The notes under the pieces were generated by a model. It saw only the letters and a list, made by a program, of their open reading frames with translations, searched no databases and was not told the origin of the DNA. From Polydactylus sextarius (taxonomy: Eukaryota; Chordata; Actinopteri; Polynemidae): 64,000 nt of DNA. Positions 33,801 to 45,402 of this stretch are shown here, one piece after another. The stretch is taken from positions 17,754,098-17,818,097 of the forward strand of contig CM028907.1 in assembly GCA_016801845.1 (NCBI GenBank), in the 5' to 3' direction. The position numbers and the translations under genes are program-made. The stretch's first letter is position 1. Each line of letters begins with the position of its first letter.

Positions 33801-36800
33801 TCGGCCTGAAGAAAGAGGAGTGCCCAGCCATCAGGCTCATCACCCTGGAAGACGAGATGACCAAGTACAAGCCAGAGAGCGACGCCATCACAGCAGAGAG
33901 CATCACTGAGTTCTGCACACTGTTCACTGAGGGCAAACTTAAGGTGAGAGACATGTTTCTGCAAACACATTCATACAGCAGATGTAAATCATTCATACAG
34001 AACATTGAGCTGTGTAATCCTACACAGCTGAAGGCAAACTGATGGTACACTTTGCTAGTTTAGGGTTCAGTGTCACCTCAGACTGGAAAAGTCTGCAGTC
34101 TTGAACCACTGACCTTCTAATTAGATAACGACACCCTCCACCTCCTTAGCCACCCTATGTAAACCATAGATAGACTTAACACATTCGTGAAAGTGTTCAG
34201 GATTGGATTACTGTTAATTTTGGACTTTGCAGTCTGAATATAAACACTCATACATATTGGGGACAATTGCACACACGAATGCTGAGTACATAATTTTAGA
34301 CATCCTCAAGTCATTTACTTAAATTAAATTCATAAACCTGTTAATGTCACGGTCTGTCTGTGTTCTTTTTACAGCCTCATCTCATGAGCCAGGATATCCC
34401 TGAAGACTGGGACAAGAACCCCGTCAAAGTGTTGGTTGGCAAGAACTTTGAGGAAGTCGCCTTCAATCCCACCATGAACGTCTTTGTAGAATTCTGTAAG
34501 AGCCTCCGTCTTTGCTTCATGTCATTTACTGTTTTTTTTTTTGTAGCCATCATAAGTACTTGGTCATCAACAGACTTTGGGCTTCAGGGGGGTGTCACCT
34601 GTTGAAGTGGTATTTTCAGAGCTCAGTTGCTTGTAAGCGAGAGATTTGGCAAAACCTCTGGTTGCAGTGTGTGAAACTTGAATCTTGCCCTTCTTTACTT
34701 TGCACGTGTTAAGCTCTTTTCAGATGCCAAAGAGCTGGTGCTAAGGCTTCACTCATATCTTCTCATCCATTCATTCCACAAATTACCTTGTTACCAGGCA
34801 CTGATGTTGAAAAGATCTAGTTATATTTAGCTGCTACATTATTTTTGTGACCCTCATCCAGATTTATACTATTTTTGGAGGAATTTTCCATCACTGGCTG
34901 TTAAATGCAGCTGATGGCCTGACAAGCTCAGTGGAGAAAGCCCATATTCCCTGAGGTGCGTTTATTTTCCAGAGGTATGGTGGGTCGTCCACTAATCAGA
35001 CGATCTCTGATTAGGTTTCTGGCTCCTCCGAGCCACGTGTCACTGCTCATGTGTCCATGAATTACTGCAAGATACTGAATCCAAAATTGCCCCGATGGCT
35101 GCTCCATCCCATAGAATCACTGTGCTTAAGTGACCACAAAGACATGAAGTCTGTATTATAGTGCGTAGGGATGTACATCACATCAAGTTATTGACTATTT
35201 CTGCTGAAATGTCACTGCATGTTAATTTGTTAACTGAAGGCCAAATCAACACTAAACTACTGTGTTTTGTTTGTGCCATTCAGATGCACCTTGGTGCGGA
35301 CATTGCAAACAGCTGGCTCCCATCTGGGAGAAGCTTGGAGAGAAGTACAAGGACAGTGGTGACACCATTGTGGCAAAAATGGACTCCACAGCAAACGAGA
35401 TTGAGGCAGTAAAAGTCCACAGCTTCCCTACTCTGAAATTCTTCCCTGCAGGAGAAGACCGCAAGGTGAGAGTCTCACCACTTAAGTGTTTCTGGGCAAT
35501 TTTGTTTTGCTCCAGATCTTTATATATTTCAAAACAATGTTTGCATGTGATCTGGGGTGGCAGAAAAAATTATGATTTTTTTTTTTCACACGTCTTTAAA
35601 CAAGGAAAGCATTTTGGTTCAATTTGCATAAAACTACTTAATGATTATCTTTGCAAGCAAAACACTACTTCACACCCGCTTTTTACACACAAAACCAGCC
35701 GAGTGACACTGCATCGCTTTACAAATCTTCAACCAACTCTGCTCGAGTAGCAGAAACAATAATGTGTTACTCTTAATCATGCGTCTGATAGTGAAGATGC
35801 AAGGTTAAGAGTAACACAGTTAAGAAATCATTGAATCAGAAGCAGGATAGAAGATAAGGACTCAAATTGATTAGCTCCATGTCTGTGTTGTAATGCATCC
35901 ATCTTCTTTCCTCACAAAAATGGTATTGCCTTCATATTCATTACATACCTCTGCAGTAGTGAGTTGTGGAGATGTGGGTGCTTATTTGGAATCAAAATTA
36001 CTACCATAGAGGCTCCCAGATCATTAGTGCCCCTTAATGTAGGAGCGTTAACCATGTGCAGAAACCTGAGCCTGTCAGCTTTTTAAGTTTCTGCACAATT
36101 ATATTGGTGTTTTGTTTCTCATGGATTCCTGCTCAGTGACTTCACTCATCCAGAGACTCGCAGCTCTCCTATATTGACCCAGCGGTCTTGTGCCGTCCTC
36201 AGTTTAGCAACATTAAAATGTGGCACATGCTGGGACCACCACTATAGTAAGCCCAAAAGATTAGCTCATGACCCCGCTGAGATGAAGCATGCAAAGAGAC
36301 GACAGAGCTGCAGCAGCAGCCGCGAGGCACAGTGTGGCAGTTCGTCGCAGCCACGTTATGGTGCTAAAAATTAAATTGGGTGCTTCACAGCCGTCCTTAT
36401 GTTGTCCTTTTCATGTGTGAACCTATTTTAGCAATCATCCCACTTGCTTGTTGCTGTGTCACTGCTCATAGATCACTGAGGACAACTTACTGGCACCATC
36501 TGAAGACTGAGCGCCAAGGTTTATTGGCTCCCTTTGAATGATGTATTTAGGTGTCAAAGGCTCAGGGATATTTTTGTGGTTGCAGAGAAACATGCACAAT
36601 CATGCATGGGTTTTTTCATGTATATCTGGTACATTTATCAGTGACGATATCTGATCAACAGGTGATTGATTACAACGGGGAAAGAACACTGGAGGGCTTC
36701 ACCAAGTTCCTAGAGAGCGGTGGTAAGGAGGGCGGCGCCCCTGCAGGAGACGACGACGATGACGATCTGGAGGTGAGATGATGTCAACTGAGACGTAACA

Positions 36801-37924
36801 AATCACTTTACAAGAAGCAGCTCAGTTTTAGCATATTTGTAGCTGTGTATGAACATATTCATCACCACCATCTAGCATCATCTTGGGTCTTGATATAAAA
36901 CTAAAAAGTGCATGCACATGTGTCATTGTAACTCTAGCGCATTTTGATGGCATATTTGGCATCATGACTGAAGCTACTTAAAATAGGTTTATGGGACCTG
37001 GTCCAGGTCCCCTGAGGATTTTAGGATGTAACCTTAGAACTGACCTACTTGTTTTTTTTTTTTGTTTTTTTTTTTTTAAATTGACATTTGAAGAAATGGA
37101 AATCTTCATTTGTAAAAATGATAATCAACTAATCTGACAGAGACATGGAGGAAGGTTTTGCTGACAAACACTCATTTGTCAGGATGTGTGTGACACAGGA
37201 TGCATTTTAGGCTTGTGCACTATGACTGTTGCATCCAGTGCACATTAATGGGGATTCTCATCACTCACACTTTGCTACTCCACTACTGCCACTACACCCC
37301 TTTCCCAGAAGTCTAATTACAGCACAGTCAACTGCTGCCCACTAAAGCCTCCTGCAGCTGTCAGAGCTGTTTACTGGGCTCAGGCTGGATAAAAGCTGCA
37401 CGTGCATCACTGCTGTCAATGTTAGTGCCACATCTCCTCCCCAACACCTGTCAGACTAGACATGAAGCAATGGCTGTGCAAAACAAAGACAGCATCTATA
37501 TGCAAACTGTGGTTGTGACAAAGGGCTGATTTACATTCTACTATTAGATGTTTGCCACAACCTGATGTGATGAATATGTTCATGTTCTTAACCTGAAAGT
37601 AAAAGTTTAATTCTATCATAAACATGACAAGCTTAAATCTAGGGTAAATGACTGGTCAGTATTCAGAATTGAGGTTATGGGGAAGCATAGTAGATCAGCA
37701 ATAAGCTAATTATTATATTCATGTTGTCACTGCATCATATTTATATGCTGGCTCGTCTCAGCCTCTCAGCCCTTTATCTGTTTGCCCACCTGCTTCACAG
37801 ATTTGAGAGATTTTTGTATTAATCAATGACAATCTCTTCTGTGTTCCAGGATGTGGATGATGTGGATGATGGTCAGGACGATGAGTCTGATGGCGAGGAT
37901 GACGATGGACACGACGAGCTGTAA
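27835..37924 (+). CDS. p4hb: protein disulfide isomerase (PDIA1, prolyl 4-hydroxylase beta subunit)
   Basis: ER oxidoreductase that forms and rearranges disulfides, and beta subunit of prolyl 4-hydroxylase and of the triglyceride transfer complex. Eleven exons: 27835-27973, 29572-29778, 31078-31211, 31486-31623, 33264-33368, 33502-33627, 33743-33943, 34375-34495, 35284-35465, 36662-36772, 37850-37924. They sum to 1539 nt, exactly 512 aa (human 508). A signal peptide (MLKFLLLCTLAVASRA) is followed by the a domain with APWCGHCK (Cys51/Cys54), b and b' domains, the a' domain with a second APWCGHCK (Cys395/Cys398), an acidic c tail of Asp/Glu, and C-terminal HDEL for ER retention. Both active-site exons start after an identical phase-1 junction splitting the Tyr codon before APWCGHC, a trace of the ancient internal duplication. 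All junctions are GT-AG and intact. Confidence 0.97.
30508..30539. repeat. (CAGT)n short tandem repeat
   Basis: Seven or so CAGT units in the second intron of p4hb. A similar run, 38066-38089, lies in the p4hb 3' UTR. Confidence 0.9.
35763..35818. repeat. 14-bp inverted repeat in p4hb intron
   Basis: TGTGTTACTCTTAA (35763-35776) is exactly complementary to TTAAGAGTAACACA (35805-35818), with a 28-base loop between. It lies in the intron after the a'-domain CGHC exon. It could fold as a hairpin in the pre-mRNA. Confidence 0.9.
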
Positions 37925-38603
37925 GAGCTGGCACAGGAGAGAGAGAGAGAGAGAGAAGAGACGAGTCACGCCCCAACCCTTCCAACCCGTCACCATCACT
38001 ACCTTCACTTCCATGTGGACCTTCCCTGTCCTGTGAACATTAATACTTCCCCTTTAACTGCCTCTCAGTCAGTCAGTCAGTCAGTCAGCCGGCCTGTTAG
38101 CTCGCCAGTCAAGTCCATTAGTGGAGTGGTAGGGCTTTTTGTACCAGCCACACCTCCAACCTCACAACTTCTGGCCGGACTGGTCTTCTCCCACTTGGGG
38201 GGACTCTGTGGAACAGCACACCACCTCTATGAGAGACCTCAATGCCTTCTCTACAAAGCTCCACATCAGCTGTTTGCCTTGTATATTTTAAACCAAATGT
38301 AAAAAAAAATAATAATGGCATTGAGAGCTAGTTTTCAAAAATGTTTTCTTCTTGTTGAATTTGCTCCCCTCCTCTTCAAGCATCTGACCATCGTTCAGTG
38401 TGGGTCTGAGCTAATCGAGTGGTGTAACCTGTATATATAGGTGGGGGGCGGGTGTCAGTGTTCTCTTCCCTCTGATAGAAATCCAGAGGACCAGAGTTCT
38501 GTGCGGTGGTTTTGTAAGGACTGAACTCAGGGGACAAGGGGCCATCCTATAGATGTTTGTTTTTTTTTTTTTTTTTGTTTTTTTTTTACTTTGCAATGTC
38601 TTC

Positions 38604-38609
38604 AATAAA
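38604..38609 (+). terminator. p4hb: p4hb poly(A) signal
   Basis: AATAAA about 680 bases after the TAA, followed by GT-rich sequence. Further AATAAA copies at about 39349 and 39405-39415 could serve a longer 3' UTR, so two transcript ends are possible. Confidence 0.7.
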
Positions 38610-39449
38610 ATACACCCCACAGAGCTTGTCTAATGTGGCACAAAGGGCCCCCCATCTGTAGCCGAGACCAATCATTATCTTTTTGTTTTTGGTGTGTGCA
38701 TTTTCCACTTCAGTCTCCTCATTTCAGCACGGCTACTGACTATTTTCTAAAAGAAAGGTTAACTTTTTTTGGGGAAATCCTTTTTTATTTAATTGCTTTC
38801 ACTATGAGTTTTTCTTTTTTTGTTTTTTAAGTTAGGACTTGTCATTTTAATGATGTACCATTGTGCCCAGCTATATCCAGTTGGCCATGTTGGGGTAGAG
38901 TTGGCCCTTGGACACCCTCTCAGACCTGGAGTGTTTTTTGGAGCCAGTTCTGATAGGTCGCACTGCATTTATGCCTAATCAGAGATTCATCATGGTTACT
39001 AAAGCAGACAGAGATTGGGTCAGTTTACTTGTCAGGTTGGTCTTGAGAAAAGTGTCTACTATATCTGAGGTGGGGAGGGAACAGTTGCACAGCCCCACCC
39101 CTCACCATTACTGTACCTCCACCATCTTCTTGGATCTACCCAACACCCTTGTTGCCACAGTGTTTGAGTGTGTATAGTTTGTTGTGTGAATGGTTAAAAC
39201 AAAAAGAAAAGTTGAATGACTAGTTCAGATTTTCTGGTCATCCATTGACAGGAAAATTAAGTGTGTGTGTGTGTGTGTTGGCAAAGAGGGGAGGCTTGAG
39301 TAGAACAAGGTGACGTGTTTGACAGCTGTACAGTGGTGGGGGGGGGAAATTAATAAAGCATTCCATCATATCCAAATTGATGTGGAACATGTGAAATGGT
39401 GGCCAATAAATAAAACATAAAAATACATTTGTCTTCGGTTTTGGTTTGT

Positions 39450-41160
39450 TAACTCCATATTGAAAGCTATCACTCCATACAGGGAATAATAACCCCCCAA
39501 TGTTGTTCCTGTTGTATCCTTTAGAGTCACCTACCGGCTGAAATGACAACTATACAGTACACCCTGATCAAGTCCCTATGAATATGGTAACAAGTGTAAC
39601 TAAGATGTTAAAGCATGAACTTTATCTGGTTAAAAAAAGCAACGTAATTTTGCTCACATGACTGGACACAAAAGAGCTATCTGAATTCTTCACCTTTTAC
39701 TTCTTCAATTAACTGTTTTTTGTCAAGTCAGTAGGAAAATTTTAACACATTGCAGTTCCTGTCCATTTACTCAGCACAAGGTCCAGCATGTTTCCGGTCA
39801 GGGACAGTTCTCTGACATGTCACTGATCCTGTTTGTGATGTTTATGGACAGGATTTCAAGGCACAGTTGGAAAATGTGTGTCCCCAGTTTGGGGTTAGTT
39901 CCATCATATTACAACTGACTTTACAACTGAAAAGGGTGAGTTGTCCTCTTCAGGTTGGGGATGAGTTGCTAAGTGAAGGAATATCATAGAATCTTGTTCA
40001 TGAGTGAGGACAGGATGGAGTGAGAGGCTGATGTGTACATTTTAATATTTTATATATGGATAATAAGACAGACCAAGAACTGTTCTACAGTTCTCCATGT
40101 TATAGTATTATTCCACACGTAACATTGAATCATCCTTTAACAGTCCTACAATGTTACAGCAACAAGGAAGGAAGTGCATGTGATACCTTGGTGTTACCTT
40201 GGCTGAAGGAGTCCATCATTGATGGAACTGCTCAGGACAAAGTGTCCAGCAGAGTAGGAGTTTTATATATATATATATATATATATAAGGGAAATAATTA
40301 TCATGGACATTTCATTTCTATAGCGTTGTTACTTATTGAAGTTACTGTAAATGTTACTTTGAGTCTCTCAGAGGTGGGGAGTTTCTGGGGGGATTACCAA
40401 GGTCATAAGGATTCACTGTCTGGGAACCATGAATGGGATATTCCAGGCCGGACCAACTGCCTGGCAGTCCAACCCACGCTGCTGATGTGTTTAAAAAATA
40501 CTGCCAAAAATTTCCCAGAGCTTAAGATAATGTCTTCAAATTGCTTTTCTGATAAACCCATTGAAACTCATTCAAAGATACACATTACCTCACTTAACAG
40601 CAAAGAAATCATCAAATGCTGGAAAAAGCTGAAACTGCCTATATTTTTTATTATTACTAAAAGTATACTTCTGACATGTTACATTATAATGTTCATAGTC
40701 ATTCATACAATGATGTAAACCATAGTCACAATCAGAAAAATAATCATTACCTTTCCAGTCTGTCATATCGCATCAGAGATTAAGATAGTTGATGACCACG
40801 AACAGCAGCCACTCATGACTGATTATGTCAGATGATGATCAACACCCTACACTTCACCCCTCTTTACCCCCGCAGTTGGCACCAGCACACTCCAGCAGTA
40901 AACCACTTTTATCCTGTCTGGTGTTTTCTCGAAGCCACCAGGCCAACCCCATCCCTCCTCCCCTCAGAGCTGATGGGATGTCATCACTCTCAGTATGTGC
41001 ACAGCCCCTAGATATGTTGGGGAAGTCAATACAATCCTCAGGCACTGGCTGTTATGTCTTGAGATGTAAACTAGATCTCAGACTTGTGATAAGTTAGTGG
41101 GAGGTTCCTCACCAGAGAACTACTCATCTTCCAAATGTTGCTATTGGATCTATGAGGTGT
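39450..41160. other. intergenic DNA between p4hb and ppp1r27
   Basis: No convincing exon. A 220-codon open frame at 40056-40718 crosses a (TA)n microsatellite (40265-40288), has no recognisable domain, no splice context and AT-driven composition. It is treated as chance. Confidence 0.5.
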
Positions 41161-41165
41161 CGCAT

Positions 41166-41194
41166 CTTAAAATAGCTTGACCGGGAGTATAAAG
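41166..41194 (+). promoter_or_regulatory. ppp1r27: ppp1r27 TATA box and MEF2-like motif
   Basis: TATAAAG at 41188-41194 lies about 255 bases before the start codon, a reasonable 5' UTR length. CTTAAAATAG at 41166-41175 is one base off the MEF2 consensus, which suits a gene expressed in muscle in mammals. The motif calls are inference. Confidence 0.45.
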
Positions 41195-41448
41195 AGACCT
41201 GCAGGGAGGTCTGGTCTTCAGACCACAAAGGGATCCACAAAGAGACTCAACAGAAAGAGAGAGACATCGAGAGGAACTGACTGATTTTTTCTGCAAGACA
41301 ACTAATTCTTTATTTATTCAAGAGAACCTGCTCTGATTTTTAAGACTTGAAGGAAGAAAGAAGTCAAGTTTCATTCACTGATCTGAAGACATTGCTGAAA
41401 TTCGCTAGTTTTTTCCTGCAAGAGCAAAGGGAAGTTTGACTGTTCAGG

Positions 41449-42339
41449 ATGAAGTACTATCACTGCCCCGTGTCCCAGGCCATGAGAATCAAGGCTTACA
41501 ATGACAAATGTGATGCCCCGGTCAGCTGCAAGAGTTCTGCTTCTATTAAGCCAATCCGCAACGTCCACTTCCCCAACGACATTGTCTTTCAGGACTATGT
41601 ACGAGAAGGCGAGCTGGAGAGGATCGGACTGTTCATCCGAGCCAATAGAGTCAGTCTGGACACCATCTACCACTCTGGTGAGCTTGTGAAACAATAATAG
41701 AACCCTGAACCCTGGTTTGCTCACAAAGTCAAAGAATCTGCTTATTAAACCTCACACATTATCCTGCACTAAGCTCATATTGGTCTTTTGTGAAGGCATG
41801 GCTGCCATTCATGAGGCTGTCCTGTCTGGAAACCTGGAGTGTGTGAAGCTTCTGATCCAGTACGGAGCAGACATCCACCAGAGAGACGAGGAGGGATGGA
41901 CCCCACTGCATATGGCCTGCAGCGATGGCTTCCCACACATCGCACGGTGAGCATCTGCTCTTTTTTAAAATGTATTTTAAATCTCAAAATGTAGTGAGTT
42001 GAAGGGAGCTAACATAACATGTTTACACTTACAAGCACATACCAACACACACAGCTCTCCCATGTCGCAGAGGTAAGAGAAGCTGAGGAATCTGCTGCAT
42101 TCCTGCACCTCCCTGACCTCCCTGACACTGACGTGTGACAGAAACTCACACCCACTTTGCCAAACCAGAGAGATTTTCTTTTTTTACTAATTAGGCTTAT
42201 GTTATTCTCCCTCAGCTACCTTCTGTCTCTGGGTGCCGACCGTGAGCTGGAGAACGACTGTGGTGAGAAACCGGCTGACCTCATCGAGCCTGAAAACAAG
42301 GAGCTGCTGGAGCTCTTCGGTCTGGCTGCCAACGACTGA
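41449..42339 (+). CDS. ppp1r27: protein phosphatase 1 regulatory subunit 27 (dysferlin-interacting protein 1)
   Basis: Small ankyrin-repeat protein that binds and inhibits protein phosphatase 1 and interacts with dysferlin in mammals. Three exons, 41449-41677, 41796-41946 and 42216-42339, join in phases 1 and 2 to 504 nt: 167 aa (human about 154). Residues 40-75 hold VHFPNDIVFQDYVREGELER. Two ankyrin repeats follow, GMAAIHEAVLSGNLECVKLL and EGWTPLHMACSDGFPHIARY, then LLSLGADRELENDCGEKPAD and an acidic end. A VxF pair (VHFP, at the KIRNVHF-like site) may serve PP1 docking. It lies just downstream of p4hb, as in mammals. Confidence 0.93.
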
Positions 42340-42905
42340 AAACACCTTTAAACTCTTCTCAAACCTGAAGCAGGTGTGTCTGACTGCTCCGCAGTAACAG
42401 ACAGAAGAGGCCACATCAGTGCAGCATACTGATTTTTATCAGTCGCCTCAGCTCTGAGGGTCAAGGACTGTGAACTGTGGATGGTAGAGCTGGTGGAGCC
42501 GGGTGGCCGCCTCTTGAGTGGGGTGAATGTTTGCTGGTGGGACAGGGGGATCTCCCCTTCAGTGTCCATCCTTACAGATTTTACTGTTTTCCGAGAGCTT
42601 CAGGTTCTTTTGTACTGCAGTGAGCTGTATAATCCATTTGAATTGAAGTTGGTCTTGTTTGGTATGGTGATGGAATTAATGGGACTTGTGGATGTTGTGA
42701 AACTTGAAGCTGTATGTATGTATGTATGTTAGTATGTATTCTGACAGCAAGCCCCTCACTGTAAACTAAGACTAGAAAACCCATATGCCTTATTAACTCC
42801 TTTGTTTGCTGTTGACCAGTTGTGCAGGGTTTTTTCAGTTTCAGATAATTAACTGTATTGAGTTGAGGATGTTTGTATATGACTTTTTATATTTCTCTTT
42901 TTTAA

Positions 42906-42911
42906 AATAAA
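42906..42911 (+). terminator. ppp1r27: ppp1r27 poly(A) signal
   Basis: AATAAA about 570 bases after the TGA stop. The anapc11 transcript end approaches from the other strand about 600 bases further on. Confidence 0.75.
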
Positions 42912-43531
42912 ATGTTTCATACAGATCATCTGACTTTGAATATTTCTTTTATTTCCCAGTGAAAGTGACAGAAGCTTAGAAAAAATGTTACCACAACGTT
43001 CATATAAGATGAGGTGATTTTGCCATGAAACTAAAGAACAACTCACAATCATTTACAATATAATTAAAAACACCATTCTCATTAACCCCATTTCCAGCAA
43101 CATCAGGCAGCTGTTTTTGTCAAAACTACACTGCTACTCACTGATGAACACAAGCCAAGCATCTGGCAGTTAAAATCTAGGTTGTGGTTTTTTTAACACT
43201 CACTTTCTCAGGTGTCGGTGTATGTCAGTGTTACCCTAACTGAATTCATGTGTGGAAATGTACATAATTATGACAAATGGAAAATTTTTAACCTGATATA
43301 AACCATGTATTTAGTGTGTTTTTAGAGTCATTACTGGAAACATGATCTGGTTAATCGCATCAAAAAAGGATTAAAGTCAGAGTCAGTCAGCAGCAAACTG
43401 TAACTCAGGTCACATGTTTGAAAAACCTCAGCCACAGAGGATTCTCAGCAGTCGACCACACTGATGAAACTCTCACTGATGCACTGTACAAAGCAAGAGA
43501 CACATACATGTGATGTAGGTTGTTTTTAAAT

Positions 43532-43537
43532 TTTATT
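43532..43537 (-). terminator. anapc11: anapc11 poly(A) signal
   Basis: TTTATT on the plus strand is AATAAA for the minus-strand anapc11 gene, about 145 bases past its stop codon. Confidence 0.7.
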
Positions 43538-43681
43538 ACATACTACATCCACAAACAGAACACATTATACTCCAAATGTTCTTTGCATTTGATCAAATGG
43601 AGAAGTACAAAAACGTTATTTACATCTTATATATAAAAATGTGAGACGTGAACAGGCTTCTGTGAGCAGTGTGCAGCAGCT

Positions 43682-44640
43682 TCACTCTTTGAACTTCCAC
43701 TCCTGTCGACACATGGGGCACTGCTGCTGGACTTGCTGCGAGTTCAGCCATTTCAAGATGCAGTGCATGTGGAAACAATGGGAGCACTGACCCCAAACCA
43801 GCGGGCAGTCATCTCCAGGCACTTTGCCTGAAAAACATGTTTAATGTTACAATTCATATGGAGAGGTAAACGGGACAGTGTTACAAGTGTTATTTCAGTT
43901 TCTTTAAACATATTCTGTTTATAGTTTTTATTCTGTATATCATGTATCTACCTGTGGCACTATTTGCTCAGCAAACCTCTATTCTGTTGTTCTTATGTAG
44001 CCTATAGTTTATGTCTTTTTATAGGTGATGAGTAAAACTCAGAGACTGATTCTAGATAATATTTTAACAAATGTCATTAACATGTCCTCGCTTATATTTA
44101 CTAGGTACTTTTCCAGACGACTGTAAGTAAATATACATTAATACGTTATTTTAAGTCTAAAACTACTACTGTTGGCAAAAAAATAATAATTAACAGTAAG
44201 AGAAATGTGTGTAATTTTTCTGGCTGCCACTAGGGGGAGCTAAAAACGTACACACAGTTGTAACAGTAACCTACAAAAATCCCTGTAGAAATCATGCTTG
44301 CACTAGTATGACACTGTAGCTTATCGTGTGAAATTAATGTTACGTCCCAGACAACTCAGAAGTGGAGATGAGTATCCTCCAGAGATCAGCTTGAGCTTAA
44401 AGTCGGGCTATATTCATTTTCTCTTAATTCACAAGTAAGAGCTCAAGACTTTGACTACGAAATGTCAACTTTTGATCTGCTTTAAACGCAGCACAAAACC
44501 CAATGCTGTCATCACAGGCTCGGTTACTCACAGTCTGGACAGCAGCCGTTAAAAGGCATCCTACAGATCCCGCAGTTTTCATCATTGGCCACCCACAACC
44601 AGGACGCCACTCCGCTCCACTGCCGGATCTTTACCTTCAT
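43682..44640 (-). CDS. anapc11: anaphase-promoting complex subunit 11 (RING-H2 E3 subunit)
   Basis: Catalytic RING subunit of the APC/C ubiquitin ligase. It recruits the E2 enzyme and, with the cullin APC2, drives mitotic protein destruction. Two coding exons on the minus strand, 44640-44532 and 43827-43682, join in phase 1 to 255 nt: 84 aa, the same as human. It starts MKVKIRQWSGVASWLWVAND. Zinc ligands are visible as C23xxC26, C33/C34xxC37, then CxxCFHMHC and CPMC. It ends CRQEWKFKE, identical to the human end as recalled. An acceptor at 44651-44650 (CCCCGTCAG) nine bases before the ATG shows a further 5' UTR exon. Head to head with alyref. Confidence 0.96.
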
Positions 44641-44649
44641 CCTCCGAGT

Positions 44650-45402
44650 CTGACGGGGGCAGAAAACAGAGCAGCTAACGTTAGCATGCGAGCTAAAGCT
44701 AACTGTCAGATAACTCAGCTTTTTCAGGCTTCACATAAATTAACAAACATACCAGGCAGGGTCCAGCGTTTTTCTCAGATATCCAATAACTTAACTTATC
44801 GTTTGTTTTAATAAACTAGAAATCATTTTATGGAGCTACAGATAGATGTTAGTGAACTACCCGGGGAAAAGTCTTCTTCTGTTATTGAATTTATGGTCTG
44901 ACGGCGAAACGCCGCCCCCTCCTGGCTGTTTAGGTATAGGAGAAATTATATTAAAATATATCTAAACCAGATTTTCTGTTGTGTATAATAATAATAAATA
45001 GCAAATAGCTGAACTTTTTAAATATTTTTTTACAAATTAATCGAATAAATTCTAAAATAAATCTTTTCACCTTCATCTCCGTCTGCTATGTCCAGTCACA
45101 TGGATGCAAATCACTTCAGTTCAGTCCACTGCCTCGACCAGATTTTAAGACCAGATTTTATTCTTTTTGTGTTAAAGAATTTTTTTTTCTTAAATGTTGT
45201 TTTAATAGTTGCTGCTCTGCTCTGAGTTGTTCAATAAAGTTTTAATGGGGGCGTGGCCGTGACGTGTACCACCGTCACTTCCGCATGATATTTATCCAGT
45301 TTCCGCCAGTTTCAACATCGCGCCACAGCTGAGATAAACAACTTCCACAAGTTAATCGACGCTAGAACTTCTTTGTCCTCGACCAACAACGTAAACGCCG
45401 CC
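44650..45402. promoter_or_regulatory. shared divergent promoter region, anapc11 / alyref
   Basis: Start codons of the two genes are about 760 bases apart on opposite strands. Near alyref are a GC/KLF-type box (GGGGGCGTGGCC, about 45246-45257), a TGACGTGT half CRE (about 45260) and an ETS-type ACTTCCGC (about 45277). Near anapc11 is CpG-containing sequence (44895-44935, ACGGCGAAACGCCGCCCC). Head-to-head arrangement of these two genes is also known in mammals. Confidence 0.55.

Noticed and set aside
40056..40718. 220-codon open frame between p4hb and ppp1r27
   Set aside because: It runs through a (TA)n microsatellite, has no recognisable domain or splice context, and AT-rich DNA of this length yields such frames by chance.
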